Made by a program: the position numbers and the translations under genes
Shown here: one piece after another, positions 16,392-24,738 of the stretch
How the letters are laid out: the number at the start of each line of letters is the position of its first letter
Numbering within the stretch: position 1 is the first letter of the stretch
From: CAMLIZ01 sp036231905
GTDB taxonomy: Bacteria > Pseudomonadota > Gammaproteobacteria > Burkholderiales > Burkholderiaceae_C
Length of the DNA stretch: 64,000 bases
Assembly: GCF_036231905.1 (NCBI RefSeq)
Contig: NZ_JAZARE010000005.1
Location: 391,875 to 455,874 of the forward strand
Direction: 5' to 3'
The notes under the pieces: generated by a model
Told to the model about the DNA's origin: nothing
What the model saw: the letters and a program-made list of their open reading frames with translations, nothing else
Databases searched by the model: none

Positions 16392-17125
16392 ATGGCCGAA
16401 TCCCCCAAGGCGATCTACGGTGCGATCGCCGCCAACATCGCGATCGCGATCGGAGCCTGATCGTGGCGGTGCTGATCTTCGGCCTGGGCGGCGGCGTGTC
16501 CTTCTATGAAGGCGTGATGCACATGCGCCACCCCACGCCGCTGGAGGATCCGACCTGGAGCTACGTGGTGCTCGCTGCGGCGTTTCTGTTCGAGGGTGCG
16601 AGCTTCCTGGTCGCACTGCGGCAGTTCCAGCGCGAGGCCAAGGGCCGGCCCTTCTGGGGCGCGCTGCGCTCCAGCAAGGACCCGACCACCTACACCGTGC
16701 TGGCGGAGGACGGGGCCGCGCTGCTGGGCCTGTTGGTGGCAGGCGCGGGGGTGTATGCCAGCCACCGTTTCAACCGGCCCGAACTGGACGGCGCCGCCTC
16801 AGCACTCATCGGCCTGCTGCTGGCGGGTGTGGCGGTGCTGCTGGTGCGCGAATCGCGCGGGCTGCTGATCGGCGAAGGCATACGGCCCACCACCGCCGCG
16901 GCGATCCGCCGCCTGGCCTGCGCACGTGCCGAGGTGGAGTCGGTGGGGCCGCTGCTGTCCATGTACATCGGGCGTGACGAGGTGCTGCTGGCCTTCGACG
17001 TGCAGTTCGCGGAGGCCACGCCGGCGGGCCAGGTGTCCGACACCATCGCGGAGATCGAGCGCCAGGTGCGCGAGCAGTTCCCGGTGATCCGCCGCATCTA
17101 CATCGAGGCGCGGCGGCGCACCTGA
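16392..17125 (+). pseudogene. Cation diffusion facilitator (cation efflux) gene broken by an internal deletion
   Basis: The ATG at 16392 opens a frame reading MAESPKAIYGAIAANIAIAIG and then stops at TGA after 22 codons. A second frame continues at once with SLIVAVLIFGLGGGVSFYEG and runs to 17125 as a normal cation-efflux C-terminal half. That half has the membrane segments around VVLAAAFLFEGASF, LLGLLVAGAG and LIGLLLAGVAVLLV and a cytoplasmic domain ending VREQFPVIRRIYIEARR. In intact relatives roughly 55-60 residues lie between these parts, including the metal-binding SxxxHSxxD and HPFGHGK segments. Their loss plus a frame change means no functional transporter can be made unless the sequence has an error. 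A GATCG-rich stretch surrounds the junction. Confidence 0.75.
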
Positions 17126-17135
17126 GCGGCAGTGG

Positions 17136-17747
17136 TCAGTCGATGCGGCGGAAGGTCTGGCGCACGTGGGTGCGGTCCAGCATGTCGAAGTGCCACCACT
17201 CGTTGTCCACGCCGCCGAAGCCGCCGGCCGCCATGGCGCCGCGCAGGATCTGCCGGCGCTCCAGCTGCGCGGGCGTCAGCCGGCCATCGGTGAGGAAGCG
17301 TTCTTCCAGCACCGGGTGGGACAGCGGCACCATCTCGTCGAAGCCGGTGCCCATGTCCTGCTCCCGGCCCTGCGCGTCGACCAGCGTCACGTCCACCGCC
17401 ATGCCGAAGGAATGGATGGAGCCGCGCGCCGGGTCGGCCACGTACTGGCGCAGGTCGGTGCCGGCGAGGTGGTCCCACAACACGATCTGCACACGATGCG
17501 GGCGTAGTGCGTCCAGCACCAGCAGGTTGTATTGCGGTGCATGCTGCCGCAACCACTGCACGGCGCGCTCCAGGCCTTCGGCGGCCAGGTGGTGCAGCCA
17601 GCTGCAGTCCAGCGCGCCGTAGAGGTTGCGGCCCACGAAGTTGGACGTGCCGGCATAACGCAGGTCCACGCCGATGCCGGCAATGCTGCTCAGACAGCGG
17701 AACTCCGGCAGTTCGGACAGGTGTTCACAAGGCGCGGAAGGGATCAT
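17136..17747 (-). CDS. ddpX: D-alanyl-D-alanine dipeptidase (VanX/DdpX-type)
   Basis: A peptidase M15D-type enzyme that cleaves free D-Ala-D-Ala, about 203 residues from the ATG at 17747. Upstream ATGs at 17789 and 17792 would add 14-15 residues; no start has a good ribosome site. Hallmarks are VDLRYAGTSNFVGRNLYG, LLVLDALRPHRVQIVLWD (catalytic Arg), SIHSFGMAVDVTLVD with zinc ligands H and D, MGTGFDEM and NEWWHFDM with catalytic Glu and the third zinc ligand His. The length matches DdpX. Its function would be reuse of cell-wall peptide. It is divergent from the next gene. Confidence 0.88.
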   Translation of the reverse strand: MIPSAPCEHLSELPEFRCLSSIAGIGVDLRYAGTSNFVGRNLYGALDCSWLHHLAAEGLERAVQWLRQHAPQYNLLVLDALRPHRVQIVLWDHLAGTDLRQYVADPARGSIHSFGMAVDVTLVDAQGREQDMGTGFDEMVPLSHPVLEERFLTDGRLTPAQLERRQILRGAMAAGGFGGVDNEWWHFDMLDRTHVRQTFRRID

Positions 17748-17871
17748 GGCGTCGCAGGCAGGGCGGCGCTCGGCCACCGGTTGCGCCATCATGCCGGCTG
17801 TTCGCCACACCAGGCTTGCGGCCGGCCGAAGCCGTGCCACAAGCCGGGCAATTCGCCACACGCTTCCCGCC

Positions 17872-18849
17872 ATGCCAGCCGACCACCCCACCGACCTGCC
17901 GCCGTTCAAGTCCATCCGCTATGCCGGCGCCGCGCCCGGGCCGCGTCTGATCGTGACCGCAGCGGTGCACGGCAACGAAACTTGCGGCACCCGGGCCATC
18001 GAACGCCTGGTGCAGGCCATCGACAGCGGCGCGCTGCGCATCGCGGCCGGTGTGCTGACGCTGGTGCCCATCACCAACCCGCTGGCGTATCGCCTGGGCC
18101 GGCGCGCCGGCGACCGCAACCTGAACCGGGCACTCGCGCCCACCGCCACGCCGCGCCAGTTCGAGGACCACGTGGCCAACTGGCTGTGCCCGCTGCTGGC
18201 CGCGCACGACGTGCTGCTGGACCTGCACTCCTTCCAGGCCCAGGGCCAGCCCTTTGTGATGGTGGGGCCGGACGACAACACCGGCACCTTGGAGCCCTTT
18301 GCCCATGCCGCGGAGGAAGAGGCCCTGGTGCGCCGCCTGGGCGTGAACCGCGCGGTGGACGGCTGGCTCAGCACCTATGCCGAGGGCGTGCAGCGCCGCC
18401 GAGCCGATGCCGGCGCCGCGGCGGCCGGCCTCGACCTGGACCCGCGCTACGGCATCGGCACCACCGAATACATGCGCTCGCAAGGCGGCTGGGCGCTCAC
18501 GCTCGAATGCGGCCAGCACGACGACCCGGCGGCGCCCGAGGTGGCCTGGCGCGCGATCCGCAACACGCTGGCGCACCTGCGGCTGGTGGACGAACCGGCG
18601 CCGCCTGCGGCACACGGCATGGAGGCACTGCGCTTGTTCGAGGTGGTGGACAAGCGCCATCCCGACGACCGCTTCAGTCGCGCCTGGCAGAGCTTCGATG
18701 CGCTGCAAGCCGGCGACATCATCGGCACCCGCCGCGATGGCGAGGTGGTGCGCGCGCCGTGTGAGGGCCGCATCGTGTTTCCCAATGCGGCGGCCGATGC
18801 GCGGCAGGAGTGGTTCTACCTCGCCAAGCCGACCTCGCGGTTTGGTTGA
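17872..18849 (+). CDS. M14-type succinylglutamate desuccinylase/aspartoacylase-like metallohydrolase
   Basis: A 325-residue zinc hydrolase of the AstE/AspA group. It has ligands in AAVHGNETCGTRAI (H..E), the NRNLNRAL segment, the third ligand in VLLDLHSFQAQGQPFVMVG and catalytic Glu in GWALTLECGQHDDP. The C-terminal part is a beta domain (DIIGTRRDGEVVRAPCEGRIVFPN). The substrate, likely an N-acyl amino acid or small peptide, is not evident. Its start is 125 bp from that of the divergent dipeptidase gene, so both may take part in peptide salvage. It is the last high-GC gene before the low-GC island. Confidence 0.82.
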   Translation: MPADHPTDLPPFKSIRYAGAAPGPRLIVTAAVHGNETCGTRAIERLVQAIDSGALRIAAGVLTLVPITNPLAYRLGRRAGDRNLNRALAPTATPRQFEDHVANWLCPLLAAHDVLLDLHSFQAQGQPFVMVGPDDNTGTLEPFAHAAEEEALVRRLGVNRAVDGWLSTYAEGVQRRRADAGAAAAGLDLDPRYGIGTTEYMRSQGGWALTLECGQHDDPAAPEVAWRAIRNTLAHLRLVDEPAPPAAHGMEALRLFEVVDKRHPDDRFSRAWQSFDALQAGDIIGTRRDGEVVRAPCEGRIVFPNAAADARQEWFYLAKPTSRFG

Positions 18850-18896
18850 TCGCGCAACGTCTCTCTTCTCTCGTGCGCAGCCGCAACGCTAGGTCT

Positions 18897-19271
18897 ATGG
18901 AACGAATCACGCATGACGGCCTGTCACTGTTCGATGTACCAACGTTCTTTGCTGCCTCAAAGAATCAACGATTTCGCGCAGTGACCCTGCTCAGGGCGCA
19001 AGCCACGGCAGAAGCCTTCACGTCCTGCGGCATCGCAAGCGCAAATCTTCAGGAAAGATTTGATGCAGCGCCTGAAGCGTTCAGGGTGACCTACGGCGAT
19101 CTCACAAGCACTGGTCAAGAGTTTGCAAAGGCTCACTACGGCAAGTGGCTCGCAAGTACCGATCGCTGGAAGCAGGAGATCACGCTAGAGCTCCTTAAGC
19201 GCGCGTTACTGCAACGCTGGGAAGAGTTCTGCCAATGCAACTCTGCGGCCAAAGGAGCCGGGGGATCGTGA
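18897..19271 (+). CDS. Hypothetical protein (island gene 1)
   Basis: A 124-residue protein, MERITHDGLSLFDVPTFFAAS..., mostly helical, with no membrane segment or signal peptide. No family was recognised. Base composition drops here compared with the flanking genes, and codons ending in A or T are common (for example GCA and AGA). It is the first gene of a run of small plus-strand genes that look horizontally acquired. No clear ribosome site is seen (AGGTCT lies directly ahead of the ATG). An immunity role is possible from its neighbours but unproven. Confidence 0.55.
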   Translation: MERITHDGLSLFDVPTFFAASKNQRFRAVTLLRAQATAEAFTSCGIASANLQERFDAAPEAFRVTYGDLTSTGQEFAKAHYGKWLASTDRWKQEITLELLKRALLQRWEEFCQCNSAAKGAGGS

Positions 19272-19370
19272 GCGCGTCCGCGGCAGCTCCCCGATCGAAT
19301 GTTGGGTGCACGGGCAGATGCGCTCTTACACTCACCCGCTGTAGTTCGACCCACAGTGAACGCCGTATCC

Positions 19371-19901
19371 ATGAGCTACTACTTTGACGACCCCGATGAA
19401 GGCTTGTCCGCTGAAACGAGTCATCCAAAATTTCGAGAACTCGCAGTAGACAGCTTCTACTATGACTGCACCGATGAATTCGCCCCTTTTGGGAGCGACG
19501 ATGGAGCCGACACGTTGGCTGCGCTCCAGGAATGGTTCCGCAGGGGCGGGCGGCCAGAGCGACTTCCACAGTTCCTTGTCGATCTCTCGTCAGGCTGGAA
19601 CCTTGGGGTTCCGGCGGGGCTCATTCAAGGCTCGGAGGCCCACAAGCGTGCTTGGCTGGAACAAGATCGCATGCACGAACCGTTCCTCCAATCAGAGTGC
19701 CGAGCCCGAATCGCCGTCGCGTTCGGGCAACTGAAGATCTGTGGCGAACTTCACCCCGAAATTCAAGCTGAAGCGCTGGCTTCGATTGCCTGCATGCTCT
19801 GGCTCAACGAGCGCTCCCAAACAGCGAACCCTCAATGGGGGCACGCCGCAGAAGAGCGTGCAAAGCTGATGAAGATGAAGGCCGTTCTCGGTGGCCTCTA
19901 G
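19371..19901 (+). CDS. Hypothetical acidic protein (island gene 2)
   Basis: A 176-residue acidic, soluble protein beginning MSYYFDDPDEGLSAETSHP. It contains YYDCTDEFAPFGSDDGADTLAALQEWFRRGG and a C-terminal helical part with FGQLKICGELHPEIQAEAL. No signal peptide or membrane helix is present. No family was identified with confidence. Its size, acidity and neighbours (SUKH-like and DUF4304-like genes) fit an immunity-type protein. GC content is lower than in the surrounding chromosome. A stop-free upstream extension to 19299 exists but lacks coding character. Confidence 0.62.
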   Translation: MSYYFDDPDEGLSAETSHPKFRELAVDSFYYDCTDEFAPFGSDDGADTLAALQEWFRRGGRPERLPQFLVDLSSGWNLGVPAGLIQGSEAHKRAWLEQDRMHEPFLQSECRARIAVAFGQLKICGELHPEIQAEALASIACMLWLNERSQTANPQWGHAAEERAKLMKMKAVLGGL

Positions 19902-20196
19902 AAGAGCCCGCCAATGTTTCGCAGCACGGTCCTCGCCCTTGCATCGAGCGGACCATCGGCGGCGCACCAAAGGCGATAAGCACCGCGGCCGATGAGCACC
20001 ACCGAGAAGCGCTTCAACGTCGCCGAGTCGTCGCGGGCCAAAGCTTGCCGGTCAAGCTGCACGCAGGATATGACCCCCATTGGAGCGCATACGAGGAGCA
20101 TGTTCGTGTCTTGGAGGAAGGTGGCTCCTAACCCCATCATCAAGCAACCACGTCCAGGTGTGCCAGGCCCGGTCGCGCATGTCGAGTGTCGGCTCC
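19902..20196 (+). other. Island spacer without a convincing gene
   Basis: About 295 bp between two island genes. Short open frames exist on both strands, the longest of about 80 codons on the minus strand (19898-20143) and 70 codons on the plus strand (19992-20204). None has a ribosome site or recognisable domain. It may hold a decayed gene. Confidence 0.4.
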
Positions 20197-20787
20197 ATGA
20201 ATGAATCCGTGGTGCAGCGAGTGTCGGCCATCGGGGTGGAACTGCGCCTCCTCGTTCAACGGCTCCGTGTACTGGGCTATGAATTTCATCGGCCGGATGA
20301 GGTGCTTCCCGGGGTAGCCCCGGACACGTCAGAAGCGATTTCCAGAATTGAACGACTTGCCGGTCCTGTGCCTGCAGCGCTCAAGGCGTTCTGGCTCATC
20401 GTTGGAAGCGTCGACTTGAGCGGAGGTCATCCGCAGTGGAGCGGGTGTGAATATCCCGACCCGCTGGTCGTCCTTCCACCTTCCTATGCTCTCTACGAAC
20501 TGGACGAGTACATGGAAGACAGAGAAGTCAGAGACGCAGAGGGGCTTCCCTTCGCTATTCCTGTAGCGCCTGACTTCTTCCACAAGGCCAATGTGAGCGG
20601 TGGCCCACCATACGAAGTCGCCGTACCAGCGACAGCGGACGATCCGCCTTTGAACAACGCACCTCAACACATCTCCTTGCTGGAGTACGTGGAGTTGTCT
20701 CTGCGCTGGGGCGGTTTCGCGGGGCTTCAGCGCTGCGTTGGGCACTCGTGGCCTGTGGATAGCCTGGTTGCCGCACAGGGAAGCTAA
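20197..20787 (+). CDS. SMI1/KNR4 (SUKH)-like immunity-type protein (island gene 3)
   Basis: A 196-residue soluble protein. The central part, AISRIERLAGPVPAALKAFWLIVGSVDLSG, matches the start of SUKH-superfamily domains (a helix, then P-x-x-L-x-x-F-W and the G-S-V-D turn). It is followed by DPLVVLPP, FAIPVAPDFFHKANVSGG and a closing SLLEYVELSLRWGGFAGL. SUKH proteins are best known as immunity proteins against polymorphic nuclease toxins. No toxin gene lies beside it here. The start at 20197 is the first ATG in a pair (ATGAATG). Family assignment is by pattern and should be checked by profile search. Confidence 0.7.
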   Translation: MNESVVQRVSAIGVELRLLVQRLRVLGYEFHRPDEVLPGVAPDTSEAISRIERLAGPVPAALKAFWLIVGSVDLSGGHPQWSGCEYPDPLVVLPPSYALYELDEYMEDREVRDAEGLPFAIPVAPDFFHKANVSGGPPYEVAVPATADDPPLNNAPQHISLLEYVELSLRWGGFAGLQRCVGHSWPVDSLVAAQGS

Positions 20788-20911
20788 TCCCTCAAAGCAC
20801 AAAAAAAGTTTCATTGAGGCGGGCGTTCAAGACGTGATCCCAGAGTATCTGGATGACCCGTAAGTCGTCCTTCGTCCGCCCGGCCGACGAAGCAACAACC
20901 AAGGAGCATGC

Positions 20912-21679
20912 GTGCAGAACCGCCTCGCCGTCGCATTGGCCTTCTACGCCGGACCCGAAGTCTTCGACACCTCCCTGGTGTCCGAGACCCTTGCGCTCGG
21001 TATGGAGACGCTATCGTCAGTGGGCCTGCGAGCAACACACGCCGGACTGCTAGGTGGAGGCCATTCGGGCAAGTACAGAAAGCTGACTGGAGCGTTTTCT
21101 CGCTCACTTTCCGAAGGCACGTTGGAAGGTATCACCAGCCTTACCCTCGCGTCGGTACCGGCTGGCAGCGATGCTCCCGCGTTCGACGGCGTCGCTGCCA
21201 TTGGTGTAACGGCGCTTGGCGAGGAAACGATCCTGTTCTGCGTGGTTGAGACGACCCACGTTGCGCTGTTTTCGCAGCAATACGAGGTGGTCGCTGCCCG
21301 TCTGGCCAGCCTGCGTCCGTGGAGCTTCGGATATGGATTCACAGACCGCTTTCGTCATGCGGAACTTCACATCCTGGCAATGGATCCCGGCGACCTCTCC
21401 CCGGAGGAAAGCGTACGCCTGAACGCTTGGTATCAAGCCGGCTTCAATGCCCGAACCACCAAGCTTCGAAACGTCTACCCCGACAACTACCTCAACGGCT
21501 CACAACTCGAGGCGATCGCCGCGCCCGGGACGACGCTCCGGCAATTTGCAAGTCGCCAAGCTGGCACGACCTTGCAGCCGGTCACTGCGTCAACGCTGGT
21601 GAGATGGACAATTCCAGACGATGCACGGCTGCGCGGCGTACGAGCGGATCTTGCTCACAGCAATCTCATCATTCGTTGA
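20912..21679 (+). CDS. Hypothetical protein (island gene 4)
   Basis: A 255-residue protein starting at the GTG at 20912, with AAGGAG six bases before it. The overlapping ATG at 20908 is out of frame. It begins MQNRLAVALAFYAGPEVFDTSLVSETLALG and ends with TLQPVTASTLVRWTIPDDARLRGVRADLAHSNLIIR. It contains the distinctive segment TKLRNVYPDNYLNGSQLEAI. No signal peptide or membrane helix was seen. I recognise no characterised family. Context suggests an immunity-type or accessory protein. GC is lower than in flanking chromosome. Confidence 0.65.
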   Translation: MQNRLAVALAFYAGPEVFDTSLVSETLALGMETLSSVGLRATHAGLLGGGHSGKYRKLTGAFSRSLSEGTLEGITSLTLASVPAGSDAPAFDGVAAIGVTALGEETILFCVVETTHVALFSQQYEVVAARLASLRPWSFGYGFTDRFRHAELHILAMDPGDLSPEESVRLNAWYQAGFNARTTKLRNVYPDNYLNGSQLEAIAAPGTTLRQFASRQAGTTLQPVTASTLVRWTIPDDARLRGVRADLAHSNLIIR

Positions 21680-21764
21680 CGAGCCAGCGCGGCAATGGGG
21701 GGCCTCACCAGAGCAGGCCACCGCACCGAATGCGCACAGGCTCCATCATGGACAAATCTGTAAA

Positions 21765-22334
21765 GTGAAACTTAACCAGTTCGACAGACTCACCCAGACT
21801 CTTATTGGGCCAGTGCTCGGTTCGGGTGGGTTCTCGTACGACAGGGGAACCTTCTTCAGAGAGCTTGACGTCGGTATCCGCCACGTGGTCTCGCTGGACT
21901 TTGACATGCGTGGGAAGAAAACATACCGAGTCATCGTTGGCTTTCACTCCCCGCTGCTGCCGCAGGGCCGGTCGCCGAGCGATGACGGTGTCTTTGGTGT
22001 TCGCTATTTGGCCGGGGGTGGTCTTCGGTTATCGCCAGCGAACTTCCCATGCTTCACTGAAGAAGCCGCACGGGCAAGCCTGCTTGATGTCGCGGCGGCA
22101 TTGCGCAACCTCGTCGTGCCTTGGTTTGATGAAGTGAGATCCCTCGGCGATCTCGCCGAGATCACGGAAGAACACTTTCCCTTCTTCAAGGGGAAGCTTT
22201 TCCTCCTGGCCGGAAACAGGCAGTCGGCGAAACACTACCTTTCCATCCACTTGACCACCTTGTCGGCACAGCCGCCAACACAGGACACCCGTCGCGCGAT
22301 CGACCAAACGAGAGAACTGATCGAGCAGTGCTGA
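21765..22334 (+). CDS. DUF4304-like protein (island gene 5)
   Basis: About 189 residues from the GTG at 21765 (VKLNQFDRLTQTLIGPVLGSGGFSYDRGTFFREL). The opening helix, GGFSYDRGTFFREL turn and DVGIRHVVSLDFDMRGKKTYRVIVGF strands match the layout of DUF4304 proteins, another family often found in immunity loci. A frame open back to 21621 exists, but that part overlaps the end of the previous gene. No obvious ribosome site is present. The assignment is by pattern only. Confidence 0.6.
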   Translation: MKLNQFDRLTQTLIGPVLGSGGFSYDRGTFFRELDVGIRHVVSLDFDMRGKKTYRVIVGFHSPLLPQGRSPSDDGVFGVRYLAGGGLRLSPANFPCFTEEAARASLLDVAAALRNLVVPWFDEVRSLGDLAEITEEHFPFFKGKLFLLAGNRQSAKHYLSIHLTTLSAQPPTQDTRRAIDQTRELIEQC

Positions 22335-22645
22335 GCGCTTGATCCGGTCGTCTGGTGCCTTGCAGCCTCTGGAAGCGCGTGCTGCCCGAATAGACACGAG
22401 CCGTCTGCCCTTCGACGTGCGCCAAGTACTTTTTGTGGATCGTGACGCCGACTTCGCCGACGTGTTGGAGTCCAAGCACAACGATCGAATCCTCCAGGTG
22501 TCGCTCGGTATTCCCGAGGAACACATGCTGGATGTATCCGACGCGCCAGGGGAGAGTTCGCGTACCTGGAGGGAAGAAAATCGACACGCGTCGGCCACGA
22601 ACAGCGCCTCGGCGTCGCGGCAGCAAACCCGCCCGCGCACCGTAG
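22335..22645 (+). other. Island end: possible gene fragment, no convincing gene
   Basis: A 311-bp stretch between the last island gene and the convergent pfkB. A plus-strand frame from a TTG at 22339 reads protein-like text for about 65 codons (LPFDVRQVLFVDRDADFADVLESK) and then becomes low-complexity while running into the 3' end of pfkB. This looks like the 5' part of a gene cut off at the island boundary near 22640, where GC content rises again. The identity is unknown. Confidence 0.35.
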
Positions 22646-23587
22646 TCAAGCCGACCGAGCAAACACCCGCATCTCCTGCCGCCGCGGCAGGTCGGCACCG
22701 CGGCGCGAACAAGTAATGGCCGCCGCCTGGCTGGCGAACTGCAGCGCCGCGCGCAAGGCGGGCAACTCCAACGCGCGCAGCGCCTGCGTCGACAGCGCCC
22801 CTGTTTCCGCCAACCAGGTGAGCAAGGCGGCCTGGAAGGTGTCCCCGGCGCCCACCGTGTCCACCAGCGTGCAGGGCGCTGAAGGCACATCGACGCGTCC
22901 CTGCGCCGTCCAGGCGGAGGCGCCCTCCCCGCCGCGCGTCACCACCACCAGCCCCACGCCCTGTGCCAGCCATTCGGCCGCCAGTGCCTCGGCGCTCGCA
23001 CCCGGGTGCAGCAGGCCCAGGTCCTCGTCGCTGATCTTCAGCAGGTGGCTGCGCGGCACCATCCACGTCAGCACCTCGCGCCAGCGCGCCACATCCGGCT
23101 CCACGTTGAGCCGCACATTGGGGTCATAGGCGATCAGGCTGCGGCCGCATTCACGCTCCACCAGCGCACGCTGGGTGCCGGCCACCGGCTCCACCACCAT
23201 GGCGTAGGAGCCGAACTGGAAACAGGCTGCGGGCGGCACACGGGCCAGGGCCTCCATCGGCACCAGGCGGTCCGCACAACGATCGCCATAGAAGGCATAC
23301 GACGGCACGCCCTGTTCGTTCAGGCCCACCAGGCTCAAGGTGGCGGGAGCGTCGATGCGGGCCACGGCGCGCAGGTCCACACCCTCCTGAAGCAGCGCCT
23401 GCTGCAGGCGTTCGCCCGCAAAGCCGGTGGAGACCCCGCCAAAGAAGGCCACCGGCTGGCCCAGCCGCGCCAGCCCCACCGCCACGTTGAAGGGCGAGCC
23501 GCCCACGCGCGCATCCAACGCCAGCCCGGTGGGTGTGTGCCCATTGGCAAACACATCGAACAAGGCTTCCCCACACACCACGAACAT
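22646..23587 (-). CDS. PfkB-family carbohydrate kinase (probable fructokinase)
   Basis: A 313-residue ribokinase-like sugar kinase. The start at 23587 (MFVVCGEALFDVF) has AGGAGGGG upstream. The first PfkB signature is GGSPFNVAVGLARLGQPVAFFGGVS. The second, with the catalytic Asp, is DTVGAGDTFQAALLTWL near residues 245-260. It is divergent from the frcBCA sugar importer and shares its operator region. It most likely phosphorylates the imported sugar, probably fructose. The substrate cannot be fixed from sequence alone. Confidence 0.88.
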   Translation of the reverse strand: MFVVCGEALFDVFANGHTPTGLALDARVGGSPFNVAVGLARLGQPVAFFGGVSTGFAGERLQQALLQEGVDLRAVARIDAPATLSLVGLNEQGVPSYAFYGDRCADRLVPMEALARVPPAACFQFGSYAMVVEPVAGTQRALVERECGRSLIAYDPNVRLNVEPDVARWREVLTWMVPRSHLLKISDEDLGLLHPGASAEALAAEWLAQGVGLVVVTRGGEGASAWTAQGRVDVPSAPCTLVDTVGAGDTFQAALLTWLAETGALSTQALRALELPALRAALQFASQAAAITCSRRGADLPRRQEMRVFARSA

Positions 23588-23659
23588 ACCGCCCCTCCTG
23601 GCGATTGACTGCCATGACTGTCCCTCGGCTCGGCTCGCACCACCACCGGGAAAACCATT

Positions 23660-23680
23660 AATCAATCAACTTGATTTATC
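23660..23680. promoter_or_regulatory. Inverted-repeat operator between pfkB and frcB
   Basis: AATCAA-C-TTGATT at 23664-23676 is a perfect inverted repeat around a single base. A further AATCAA overlaps on the left (23660-23665). The A/T-rich element stands out in a GC-rich background. It lies in the 149-bp gap between two divergent sugar genes, so one bound repressor could control both. The ROK regulator encoded at the end of the operon is the likely binder (inference). Confidence 0.6.
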
Positions 23681-23736
23681 TAAAGCGGCCGCCCAGAATT
23701 TGCCCATCCCTTTTTCCAACACGCCAGGAGACACCC

Positions 23737-24738
23737 ATGTTCACCAAGACCTCGATGGCGCTGGCCGCCGCCCTGCTCGCCACCACCGGCGCCGCCATCG
23801 CCGCCGACGCACCGGTGATCGGCCTGATCACCAAGACGGAGACCAACCCCTTCTTCGTGAAGATGAAGGAAGGCGCGCAACAGGCGGCGCAGGCCAAGGG
23901 TGCCAAGCTGCTCACCGGCGCGGGCAAGGCCGACGGCGACAACGCCGGCCAGGTGACGGCGATGGAAAACATGATTGCCGGCGGCGCCAAGACCATCCTG
24001 ATCACGCCGAGCGATTCCAAGGCGATCGTGCCCGCCATCCAGAAGGCGCGTGCCAAGGGCGTGCTGGTGATCGCGCTGGACAGCCCGGCCGACCCGGCCG
24101 ACGCCACCGACGCGCTCTTTGCCACCGACAACTACAAGGCGGGCGAGCTGATCGGCCAGTACGCCAAGGCGGCCACCGGCGGCAAGCCGGTGAAGATCGC
24201 CACGCTGGACCTCTTCCCCGGCCATCCGGTGGGCGCGCAGCGCCACAACGGCTTCCTCAAGGGCTTTGGCCTGGCCGCGCCGGATGCCAAGAGCAACGAG
24301 CTCGGCAAGGCGGCCGAAGTGGTGTGCATGGCCGACAGCTTCGGCGACCAGGCCAAGGGCCAGACCGCGATGGAGAACTGCCTCCAGAAGAACCCCGACA
24401 TCAACCTCGTCTACACCATCAATGAGCCCGCCGCGGCCGGTGCGTACAAGGCGCTGCAGCGCGCCGGCAAGGACAAGGGCGTGCTCATCGTGTCGGTGGA
24501 CGGCGGCTGCCAGGGTGTGAAGGACGTGACGGCCGGCCACATCGCCGCCACCTCGCAGCAGTACCCCCTGCGCATGGCGGCCATGGGCGTGGAAGCCGGG
24601 GTGGAATACGCCAAGACCGGCAAGAAGCCCAGCGGCTACACCGACACGGGCGTGACCCTGATCGCGGGCAAGCCGGTGGCCGGCGTCGAAAGCAAGGACA
24701 CCAAGGTGGGCACCGATCTCTGCTGGGGCAAGAAGTGA
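23737..24738 (+). CDS. frcB: Fructose-type sugar ABC transporter substrate-binding protein
   Basis: A 333-residue periplasmic binding protein of the ribose/fructose group. The signal peptide ends near AAIAADAP (about residue 23). It has APVIGLITKTETNPFFVKMKEGAQQAA, then MIAGGAKTILITPSDSKAIVPAIQKA, ALDSPADPADATDALFATDNYKAGELIGQYA and a C-terminal TDLCWGKK. The pattern agrees with FrcB of rhizobia. An AGGAG site precedes the start. It is the first gene of frcB-frcC-frcA-ROK. Confidence 0.9.
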   Translation: MFTKTSMALAAALLATTGAAIAADAPVIGLITKTETNPFFVKMKEGAQQAAQAKGAKLLTGAGKADGDNAGQVTAMENMIAGGAKTILITPSDSKAIVPAIQKARAKGVLVIALDSPADPADATDALFATDNYKAGELIGQYAKAATGGKPVKIATLDLFPGHPVGAQRHNGFLKGFGLAAPDAKSNELGKAAEVVCMADSFGDQAKGQTAMENCLQKNPDINLVYTINEPAAAGAYKALQRAGKDKGVLIVSVDGGCQGVKDVTAGHIAATSQQYPLRMAAMGVEAGVEYAKTGKKPSGYTDTGVTLIAGKPVAGVESKDTKVGTDLCWGKK

